This document shows positions 1 to 4,913 of a stretch of 5,079 nt of DNA, one piece after another. The stretch's first letter is position 1, and each line of letters starts with the position of its first letter. Source of the DNA: an uncultured bacterium (GTDB lineage Bacteria > Patescibacteriota > Minisyncoccia > SW-4-49-11). The stretch lies in the NCBI GenBank assembly GCA_913060955.1, contig CAJXTH010000060.1:1-5079 (forward strand), in the 5' to 3' direction. The notes under the pieces were generated by a model. It was given only the letters and a program-made list of their open reading frames with translations, searched no databases and was not told the origin of the DNA. A program made the position numbers and the translations under genes.

Positions 1-43
1 CAAGATCCCGGAAGAAGTACTGGCTGTAATTGCTTCCCTTTAA
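1..43 (+). CDS. C-terminal end of an unidentified protein (partial)
   Basis: Reading from base 2, an open frame gives 13 residues (KIPEEVLAVIASL) and a TAA stop at 41-43. The stop is followed 10 bases later by a strong hairpin terminator that works in this direction, which is the main reason to believe this is the tail of a real gene. The residues are a plausible amphipathic helix but too few to identify a family. The gene would run towards the RND gene, tail to tail. The other two plus-strand frames are less convincing: one runs on through the terminator. Confidence 0.4.
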   Translation, partial: KIPEEVLAVIASL

Positions 44-53
44 TTATTGTTAC

Positions 54-90
54 AAAAAAAAGTCCCGGATGATCTCCAGGACTTTTTTAA
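54..90. terminator. Bidirectional rho-independent terminator between convergent genes
   Basis: An A run (54-61) leads into AGTCC (61-65), which pairs with GGACT (79-83). A C-A mismatch and an inner GGA/TCC stem (67-69 with 75-77) close a 5-base loop. The flanking A run and the T run (83-88) extend the stem and give a U tract on both strands. It can therefore end the plus-strand gene stopping at 43 and the minus-strand RND gene stopping at 98. The pairing is read directly from the sequence; activity is inferred. Confidence 0.85.
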
Positions 91-97
91 ATACTAT

Positions 98-2791
98 CTA
101 TCGATAGTTCTTTTGTCGGAAAATTTTTCGCCAGACAAATCGTCGGAAGTGCTCAAGGGTTGCATAGAAGACTGGAAAGACCAGAATTACCATGGTGGTA
201 CTTGAGAGAAGTCCAAAGATAATTGAGAAGGCGAGTGGCTCCCAGAATGGATCGGAGAGTGCCAGTGGCAGAATTCCTACCAAGGTGGTCACCGAAGTGG
301 TAAACAGCGGTCGGAACCGAGCTTTGATAGCTCCTGACATAGCCTCGACAATACCTTTTTCTTTTCGTTCGCTGTTGGCAAAGTCAAGCAAGAGAATGGT
401 GTTATTGACCACGATTCCTACCAGTCCAACAATACCAACCATCACAAAGAAACTAAATCCGTTGTTGGTTGCGAGCAGCCCCGGGAAGAGTCCCGGGAAG
501 GCCATTGGAACGGCGGTCAGGATCAAGGCTGGTTGGGTAAAGGAATTGAATTGAAGCACCAAGAGTGAGTACATGATCACAATGGCAATCACCAGGGCAA
601 ACATTGCTGACTCGAATGACTCCAGGTTTTCTCCTTGTTGTCCGAGGTCAAATCCAATTGCGTCATCATCAAGGTCATTGGCCTCTTTGAACTCGTCAGT
701 GTCAAACTGATCTTGGATAGCGGTTTGGACATCGAGTACTAGCTGCGTGTCGTTGGGATCAGATACCTTGGCTTTGACGGCTGCAAACTGCCGACCATCT
801 TGTTTGACAATGACATCCAAGTTATCAACTACAACTTCTTCTACAGAACCGGATTCAAGTTCAAGGTCAGCTACATAGTCCCGGATTTCAGCGGTTACGG
901 TTTCAAGTTTTTCGGTCTCATCGGCAAATACCTGTAAGGTTACTTGGAAATCATCAGATGGAGGCCCAGCTCCTGCTTTGGCTGCTTCAACTTCAGCATC
1001 TTCAAGATTTGCAAATTCCTCATTGAGGTCTTCAACCATCGTGGTAGAAGTCACGTCTCGATCTCCGAGTGGAGTAAGCGTTACATAGAGAAGCGATCCA
1101 GATGCAGATGACTCAAAGTAGGTAACATCTTCTACAAATTCGCCAATTTCGGAATCAATAATCGACTCTACGTCTTGGACGGTTGCGATTGCTTGATTGA
1201 TATCTTCGTTATCCTCAAGAGAGAGTGTCACAGTGATTTCATCAGTGTCTTTGGCTGGGGCAAACAGCGCAAAATCAAGTTGAGCGGCAAAGCCAAATGA
1301 TCCTACAATCAGACCAACTCCAACCAAGATGACCAGTACAGAAGCCCAAACTCGCTTCAAGTAAGCGTGGACAAATCGGTACACGAGATTGTTGAGCCAA
1401 TCAATAATCCGGGGAATAAAGTAGAATGCTCGCTCTAGGTATCGTCCCAGACCTTTGGATTTCTTACCTCCGTAGTTCGGAAGAATTCCGTTTCCAAGGA
1501 AAGGAACCAGGGATAGTCCAATTACCAAAGAAAGAGCGAGAGAAAGCATTACGGTGATTGGAATCAATCGGATGAATTCACCGAGTACTCCAGATACTGC
1601 TGCTAGGGGCGCAAATACCAGAATGGTTGTGATCGATCCGGAAATGTCTGCAATACCTACGTTGTTGATAGCATGGATAATTGCATCTTTTCCTTTGTAG
1701 CCTTGCTTTCGGGAATAATCGATTGCATCAATTACCACGATGGCGTCATCAGCCACAATTCCAATGACCAGAATCAAGGCAAAGAGTGACAGAGTGTTGA
1801 GTGAGTATCCAATCAAGTAGAGTCCGGCAAAGGTAGCCAGCATCACGGTTGGCACAAAGAACGCCATAATAAGTGATGCTCGCCAGTTTACGAACAAGAG
1901 CAGGACGAGCATAACCGCAATCAGTCCAGTAAGCGCATTGGTCTCAAGTCCGGCAATCTGCTTGGTTAAGCTGTTCGAAAGATCTCCACCTCCGAATACA
2001 ACTTGGTATCCCTCGAGTTCTCCATCATCTTTGAGTTCTTGAACGGTGGTCTGGACAGATTCAGAAAACTCAATAGTTCCTGCACTTGGGTTTCGGACAG
2101 CTCCAATCAGTACTGCGTCTCGGAATTCAAGGTTACCATCTTCGGTTCGGTATCCAGTTCGCCCAAAGGCAACCCGCTCCTCAGAAGTTTCTCCCGTGAT
2201 TGGGTTGGTTCGATCTTGGATTTGCTCAATCACGCGTGCCTCAGTGACATTGGAAAGTTTCTCAACTTCGTCAACAATTTCAGCTGCTACAGTCTGAAGA
2301 TCACGGATCGATTTTCCTTCACCGGTAACGCTAAAGATCAAGTCATTCTCTCCATCAAAGGCTCCGGCATTGAACGTCCGGTAGGAAACCTCAGCTTCTT
2401 CTGGAAGTTCTGCTTCGGCCTGGATGGTGTCTTTCAAAAGTTTGGATCCCTCGTCAGAAGTCGTTCCTTCGGAAAACTCAACTACAATGCTGGCAAAGTT
2501 GTCAGCGGTGGTAGAGCTTACTCGAGAAACTTCCTCAATTCCACTAATTGCAGATTCAATTTCCTCGGTGACTTCTTCGTTCACCAAATTCTGGTCATCG
2601 ACAAAGTACTGCGTTTGTACCAAAGCAACTGGTACTTCGATTGGGGGAAATCCTTCTCGCTTGAGAAGAGTGGTGTAGGAAAGGAGCCCTACCGCCGAAA
2701 TTCCCAAGAATGCCAAGATGCTTACCCGCCAGTTATTCACAAAAAACAGTGAAAATCTGGTGATAAGCGAGGGCTTATCTGATGTATCCAT
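98..2791 (-). CDS. RND-superfamily efflux transporter (AcrB/HAE1-like), reduced docking domain
   Basis: This is an inner-membrane proton-driven exporter of the AcrB-like RND superfamily; the substrate is unknown. Twelve membrane segments can be picked out: TM1 near residues 22-41, TM2-6 between 284 and 432, TM7 near 481-503 and TM8-12 between 727 and 876. This is the duplicated RND plan with a large outside loop after TM1 and after TM7. TM4 carries the proton-relay pair D348-D349 in GIVADDAIVVID. The TM10 position of the AcrB relay lysine is asparagine (N796, in GIVVNNTILLLDF). At 897 residues it is shorter than AcrB (about 1,050). The missing parts fall where AcrB has its docking subdomains: the sequence runs from NVTEARVIEQ (181-190) almost straight into the late porter segment. 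The start is the ATG at 2791, the first Met and correctly spaced from a promoter. There is no clear ribosome binding site. No membrane-fusion protein gene is adjacent, and terminators on both sides suggest a single-gene transcript. Family assignment is firm; drug or lipid export is not shown. Confidence 0.93.
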   Translation of the reverse strand: MDTSDKPSLITRFSLFFVNNWRVSILAFLGISAVGLLSYTTLLKREGFPPIEVPVALVQTQYFVDDQNLVNEEVTEEIESAISGIEEVSRVSSTTADNFASIVVEFSEGTTSDEGSKLLKDTIQAEAELPEEAEVSYRTFNAGAFDGENDLIFSVTGEGKSIRDLQTVAAEIVDEVEKLSNVTEARVIEQIQDRTNPITGETSEERVAFGRTGYRTEDGNLEFRDAVLIGAVRNPSAGTIEFSESVQTTVQELKDDGELEGYQVVFGGGDLSNSLTKQIAGLETNALTGLIAVMLVLLLFVNWRASLIMAFFVPTVMLATFAGLYLIGYSLNTLSLFALILVIGIVADDAIVVIDAIDYSRKQGYKGKDAIIHAINNVGIADISGSITTILVFAPLAAVSGVLGEFIRLIPITVMLSLALSLVIGLSLVPFLGNGILPNYGGKKSKGLGRYLERAFYFIPRIIDWLNNLVYRFVHAYLKRVWASVLVILVGVGLIVGSFGFAAQLDFALFAPAKDTDEITVTLSLEDNEDINQAIATVQDVESIIDSEIGEFVEDVTYFESSASGSLLYVTLTPLGDRDVTSTTMVEDLNEEFANLEDAEVEAAKAGAGPPSDDFQVTLQVFADETEKLETVTAEIRDYVADLELESGSVEEVVVDNLDVIVKQDGRQFAAVKAKVSDPNDTQLVLDVQTAIQDQFDTDEFKEANDLDDDAIGFDLGQQGENLESFESAMFALVIAIVIMYSLLVLQFNSFTQPALILTAVPMAFPGLFPGLLATNNGFSFFVMVGIVGLVGIVVNNTILLLDFANSERKEKGIVEAMSGAIKARFRPLFTTSVTTLVGILPLALSDPFWEPLAFSIIFGLLSSTTMVILVFPVFYATLEHFRRFVWRKIFRQKNYR
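2762..2779 (-). other. Perfect hairpin in the first codons of the RND mRNA
   Basis: GATAAGC and GCTTATC are perfect 7-base complementary arms around a 4-base loop. In the transcript the hairpin lies from +13 to +30 relative to the A of the start codon, across codons 5-10. It could affect ribosome entry, but it could also be chance within coding sequence. Confidence 0.45.
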
Positions 2792-2803
2792 ACTGAATTT
2801 CTT

Positions 2804-2817
2804 AATAGTTTACTATT
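2804..2817. promoter_or_regulatory. Small inverted repeat in the RND 5' leader
   Basis: AATAGT and ACTATT are perfect 6-base arms separated by TT, 12 bases upstream of the RND start codon and downstream of the predicted transcription start. It could be a repressor site or a weak leader hairpin. AT-rich repeats of this length arise by chance fairly often. Confidence 0.3.
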
Positions 2818-2822
2818 TATAG

Positions 2823-2884
2823 CTCTTGCCTAGACATCATACGATTAAATGACCACTTTAGCAAGAGGAAATGTGGTTTGCTAA
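2823..2884. repeat. Two overlapping inverted repeats around the RND promoter
   Basis: The first repeat is TTAGCAA (2858-2864) with TTGCTAA (2878-2884), 13 bases apart. The second is GCAAGAG (2861-2867) with CTCTTGC (2823-2829), 31 bases apart. Both are perfect 7-base pairs and they share GCAA at 2861-2864, so as RNA the two hairpins would exclude each other. As DNA, the shared arm covers the -35 box and the far arm covers the predicted transcription start, as expected for operator half-sites. Function is inferred only. Confidence 0.4.
2836..2864 (-). promoter_or_regulatory. Predicted sigma70-type promoter for the RND gene
   Basis: On the minus strand, TTGCTA (2864-2859, four of six bases of the -35 consensus) is followed by exactly 17 bases and then TATGAT (2841-2836, five of six of the -10 consensus). 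The transcript would begin near 2829 and have a leader of just under 40 bases. It lies downstream of the sufE terminator, so the RND gene probably has its own transcription. The -35 box lies inside two inverted repeats, which suggests control by a DNA-binding protein. Confidence 0.6.
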
Positions 2885-2888
2885 TTTG

Positions 2889-2931
2889 AAAAAATGGAAC
2901 CGCAATCCTACCTTCGGCAGGTAAACGTTCC
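2889..2931 (-). terminator. Rho-independent terminator of the sufE-like gene
   Basis: Just past the sufE stop on the minus strand, GGAAC (2931-2927) pairs with GTTCC (2900-2896), followed by one base and a run of six T (2894-2889). An inner 5-base stem (2909-2913 with 2919-2923, loop 2914-2918) lies inside the outer one. No T run follows on the plus strand, so it acts in one direction only. Confidence 0.75.
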
Positions 2932-2932
2932 G

Positions 2933-3358
2933 CTACTTACAACTCTGACGTAACATCTTCTCATAAATCAATCCAAACGAATTTGCTCGGGTAGCCAGTG
3001 TGCTTTCCGAGATTTTCGTTTCGGCGACAAATTGTTCGATGAGTGGGGGAGTTTGTTTCAGTTCTTCCGGAGTAAGTCCAGACAGAGCATCAATCAAAAT
3101 CTTGACGAACCCACGGACAATGAGAGCCTCAGACTTCCCCTGGATCTTTACCGTGCCATCAGGTTGCATCTCAGTATAAATCCAGACATTCGACGTGCAA
3201 CCCGGAACATAATTCTCATCCGTCTCAAGCTCTGGCGGAAATGTCTCGAGCTCTGATCCGAGATCAATCAACGACTCCAACAGATCTCGTCGATCAGGCA
3301 GAGAAGTGAGGAGTTCGGCAGTTTCGGTGAGGTAGGTTTGGGTATGTTCTAATGTCAT
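2933..3358 (-). CDS. sufE: SufE-like cysteine desulfurase activator / sulfur acceptor
   Basis: SufE proteins accept persulfide sulfur from the cysteine desulfurase SufS and pass it to the SufBCD scaffold for Fe-S cluster assembly in the cytoplasm. The 141-residue product matches the usual SufE length of about 140. It has the hallmark active-site loop YVPGCTSNVWI with the acceptor cysteine C54, equivalent to E. coli SufE C51. The later segment GLTPEELKQTPP (94-105) and the closing helix RANSFGLIYEKML (123-135) also fit the family. A second cysteine, C140, lies next to the C-terminus. The start is the only plausible Met, at 3358. No Shine-Dalgarno sequence precedes it. No sufS, sufBCD or csd gene is in the window; the upstream neighbour is divergent, so the gene is probably transcribed alone. 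The YgdK/CsdE-type relatives share the same motif and cannot be excluded. Confidence 0.9.
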   Translation of the reverse strand: MTLEHTQTYLTETAELLTSLPDRRDLLESLIDLGSELETFPPELETDENYVPGCTSNVWIYTEMQPDGTVKIQGKSEALIVRGFVKILIDALSGLTPEELKQTPPLIEQFVAETKISESTLATRANSFGLIYEKMLRQSCK

Positions 3359-3365
3359 GAATACG

Positions 3366-3398
3366 ATATAATTTGAGTATATTCTAACAAAATTATAT
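3366..3398. repeat. 9-bp inverted repeat spanning the sufE divergent gap
   Basis: ATATAATTT (3366-3374) and AAATTATAT (3390-3398) are perfect inverted copies, 15 bases apart. Each arm contains a TATAAT, one per strand, facing the other. The repeat may be an operator for both promoters, or simply the outcome of two facing -10 boxes in AT-rich DNA. Confidence 0.6.
3367..3372 (+). promoter_or_regulatory. Predicted -10 box for the 3397 gene
   Basis: A perfect TATAAT lies 24 bases upstream of the ATG at 3397. The hexamer 17 bases further upstream (3344-3349) is a poor -35 match, and there is no extended TGn motif. A transcript would start near 3379 with a short leader lacking a Shine-Dalgarno sequence. 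Confidence 0.4.
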
Positions 3399-3420
3399 GA
3401 ACGTAATAATTAGTCGTCAT
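3392..3420 (-). promoter_or_regulatory. Predicted promoter for the sufE-like gene
   Basis: A perfect TATAAT on the minus strand (3397-3392) is preceded, at 17 bases, by ATGACG (3420-3415), four of six bases of the -35 consensus. Transcription would start near 3385, giving a leader of roughly 27 bases. The -35 box lies inside the coding region of the divergent gene and the -10 box touches that gene's ATG. Confidence 0.5.
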
Positions 3421-3870
3421 TATTCCATCCCTTTGAACAAAGCTCGTTCATTTGTGATGAGGCCTAATTTTTTGGTATTTATTGCAAGTCCGTTATTAAG
3501 GTTCCCGGAACTTGAAGATCCTAATTTTATGAAAATATGGAAACCAGGAACATATACGACCTCTATGAAATTATTTGGTCTTATTCCACTTGGGAAACAA
3601 GATATTAATATTACAATTCCTCATGATGAGGACAGCCTTTTCCAAGTACGAGATAATGGTACTGGTCAGTTGGTAAAGACTTGGGATCATTTAATTACTA
3701 TTCAAAAGATTACTGATGAAGAGATTGAATATCAAGACCAAGTAGAAGTTAATGCTGGTCTACTAACTCCTGCAATTTGGATATTTGCACAACTCTTTTA
3801 TCGCTGGCGTCAGTATCGCTGGCAAATATATATCGATACAATGGATACTACTGTATCTCATCAAGAATAA
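3397..3870 (+). CDS. Small protein, probably SRPBCC (START-like) fold
   Basis: The function is not known. The 157-residue sequence has no signal peptide or clear membrane segment. The motif WKPGTYTTSMKLFGLIPLG (48-66), the run DNGTGQLVKTWDH (86-98), the segment YQDQVEVNAGLLT (112-124) and the aromatic and basic helix AQLFYRWRQYRW (131-142) resemble SRPBCC-type proteins: antiparallel strands closed by a long C-terminal helix over a ligand pocket. This is pattern recognition from memory, not a search result. Three lines I counted (3421, 3541, 3661) are about 34% G+C, whereas sample lines in the RND, sufE and ung genes gave 42-52%. The gene is divergent from sufE and overlaps the MazG-like gene by 23 bp at the 3' ends. 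The ATG at 3397 is the first in frame and sits behind a TATAAT box. Confidence 0.75.
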   Translation: MNVIISRHYSIPLNKARSFVMRPNFLVFIASPLLRFPELEDPNFMKIWKPGTYTTSMKLFGLIPLGKQDINITIPHDEDSLFQVRDNGTGQLVKTWDHLITIQKITDEEIEYQDQVEVNAGLLTPAIWIFAQLFYRWRQYRWQIYIDTMDTTVSHQE

Positions 3871-4159
3871 TCTTTTGTTCAAAACCTCCTCTGGATTCTC
3901 GTTTTTGGGAACGAAGAAGTTCTACCCCGGAAAAGTCGATAGATTTATGCCTGGCGATGGCGTGTAAAACTTCCAAGACGTCGGCCAGTTCTTCAGCAAT
4001 GTTCTCGTCTTCAAAGACCTCAGCAGATTCTTCAGAGAGCTTCTGCTGGAGATACTCCCAGTATTCAGCATCAGAAGCAATATGAGTTACTGGATGCCGA
4101 TTATCTTTGGTTATAATTTCTGGGATATGATCTCGAACAAGTTTAGAAAGCGTAGGCAT
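3848..4159 (-). CDS. MazG-like noncanonical NTP pyrophosphohydrolase
   Basis: This is an all-alpha NTP pyrophosphatase of the MazG / phosphoribosyl-ATP pyrophosphatase superfamily, of the small house-cleaning type (COG4997-like). Such enzymes are thought to hydrolyse NTPs to NMP and pyrophosphate. The 103-residue protein has the N-terminal signature KLVRDHIPEII (6-16), the metal-binding acid clusters EESAE (43-47) and EELAD (56-60), and the C-terminal family motif KRESRGGFEQKIIL (86-99). I chose the ATG at 4159 rather than the in-frame TTG at 4174. The ATG product begins right before the conserved KLVRD, and a GGAA lies 9 bases upstream. The gene starts 5 bases after the ung stop, so the two are probably cotranscribed. 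Its 3' end overlaps the convergent 3397 gene; the conserved C-terminus shows that the overlap is real. Lack of other histidine genes argues against a HisE role. Confidence 0.87.
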   Translation of the reverse strand: MPTLSKLVRDHIPEIITKDNRHPVTHIASDAEYWEYLQQKLSEESAEVFEDENIAEELADVLEVLHAIARHKSIDFSGVELLRSQKRESRGGFEQKIILDEIQ

Positions 4160-4164
4160 AGTGG

Positions 4165-4830
4165 TTATTTCCAATTAATTGGTTCTTTCCCGTGCTGTTC
4201 CAGATAGGTGTTGCACTGGCTAAAGTGATGATTCCCAAAAAACTTTGTTGCGGAGAATGGGGATGGGTGTGCTGAGGTGAGGACGAGATTCTTATCACGA
4301 TCAACGCCTTCACCTTTTTTTTGGGCATAGCGTCCCCAGAGTAAGTAGACAATACCGGTTCGTTCTGCACTGAGCTTTTCCACCACCGCATCAGTAAACT
4401 GTTCCCAGCCTTTTCCTTTGTGAGAGGCGGCGTTGTGGGCTCGGACGGTCAGAACAGAGTTAAGGAGTAAGACTCCTTGCTTCGCCCAGCGAGATAAGTC
4501 TCCAGAGTCAAGAGGTTTTACCCCGAGATCATTCTCAATTTCTTTGAAAATATTTTTGAGTGATGGAGGAATTTTTATTCCCTCATGTACCGCAAAGCAG
4601 AGTCCGTTGGCTTGCTTTGGTCCATGATAGGGGTCTTGTCCGATAATCACAACTTTTACCTGATCAAAGGGACAAAGATCAAAAGCGCGAAAAATATCCT
4701 TGGGCGGGGGATAAACCGTGCTCTGCTGGTACTCTGATCGAATGTCCTGGGAAAGCTGTTGAAAGTATTCTTTCTCGAATTCTGAATCTAAATGTTGTTT
4801 CCAGCTGGGATGGATAGTAACTTCGGCCAT
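4165..4830 (-). CDS. ung: Uracil-DNA glycosylase, family 1
   Basis: The enzyme cleaves uracil from DNA, starting base-excision repair of deaminated cytosine and misincorporated dUMP. The 221-residue product is the normal length for the family. All key motifs are present: the water-activating loop GQDPYHG (64-70) with catalytic D66 and the pocket residue Y68, F79 stacking on uracil, the PPSLKNIF loop (88-95), LLLNSVLTVR (121-130) with N124 reading uracil, and HPSPFSA (188-194) with catalytic H188 at the minor-groove intercalation loop. That loop has Phe (F192) where the common form is HPSPLSA with Leu. The start is the ATG at 4830; no Shine-Dalgarno sequence is visible. The gene is first in a probable operon with the MazG-like gene and diverges from the gene at 4914. 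Confidence 0.97.
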   Translation of the reverse strand: MAEVTIHPSWKQHLDSEFEKEYFQQLSQDIRSEYQQSTVYPPPKDIFRAFDLCPFDQVKVVIIGQDPYHGPKQANGLCFAVHEGIKIPPSLKNIFKEIENDLGVKPLDSGDLSRWAKQGVLLLNSVLTVRAHNAASHKGKGWEQFTDAVVEKLSAERTGIVYLLWGRYAQKKGEGVDRDKNLVLTSAHPSPFSATKFFGNHHFSQCNTYLEQHGKEPINWK

Positions 4831-4863
4831 AGTGTCAAAATATGTTCGTGTTCATCTGATTCT

Positions 4864-4872
4864 AGTATAGCA
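4864..4872 (-). promoter_or_regulatory. Predicted extended -10 promoter for ung
   Basis: On the minus strand, TGC is followed directly by TATACT (4869-4864), five of six bases of the -10 consensus with a TGn extension. A weak -35 (TTTAGT, 4891-4886) lies 16 bases upstream. The transcript would start near 4857, about 27 bases before the ATG. Confidence 0.55.
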
Positions 4873-4879
4873 TAGCGGG

Positions 4880-4888
4880 TGGTATACT
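4880..4888 (+). promoter_or_regulatory. Predicted extended -10 promoter for the 4914 gene
   Basis: TGG is followed directly by TATACT (4883-4888), a five-of-six -10 box with the TGn extension. The -35 position (4860-4865) is a poor match, which an extended -10 can compensate. The transcript would start near 4895, about 19 bases before the ATG. Confidence 0.55.
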
Positions 4889-4913
4889 AAAGAAATAGAT
4901 CAAACAAAATAGT

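Larger units (their letters stand above)
4863..4889. repeat. 7-bp inverted repeat spanning the ung divergent gap
   Basis: TAGTATA (4863-4869) and TATACTA (4883-4889) are perfect inverted copies, 13 bases apart. Each arm is the -10 box of one of the two divergent promoters, pointing at the other. Confidence 0.55.

Noticed and set aside
98..107. 10-base palindrome CTATCGATAG at the RND stop
   Set aside because: It is short, AT-rich and at the chance level; the terminator next to it explains the region.
2003..2752. A 249-codon plus-strand open frame opposite the RND gene
   Set aside because: It lies wholly antisense to a clearly conserved gene, has no recognisable domain, and its composition is what the opposite strand of that gene would give. 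The same applies to the shorter frames at 192-554, 2046-2297 and 2424-2678.
3893..3920. Imperfect hairpin just past the 3397 gene, considered as its terminator
   Set aside because: The stem has a bulge, no T run follows, and it lies within the MazG-like coding region.
4160..4174. Upstream TTG start for the MazG-like gene, which would overlap ung
   Set aside because: The ATG at 4159 begins right before the conserved KLVRD motif and has a better-placed GGAA; the five extra residues have no family support.
4171..4182. 12-base perfect palindrome CCAATTAATTGG at the ung 3' end
   Set aside because: It encodes the last ung residues, and about one such palindrome is expected by chance in 5 kb.
4143..4391. 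An 82-codon minus-strand frame over the end of ung
   Set aside because: It is a different frame of the same strand over the catalytic C-terminus of ung, with no family resemblance.
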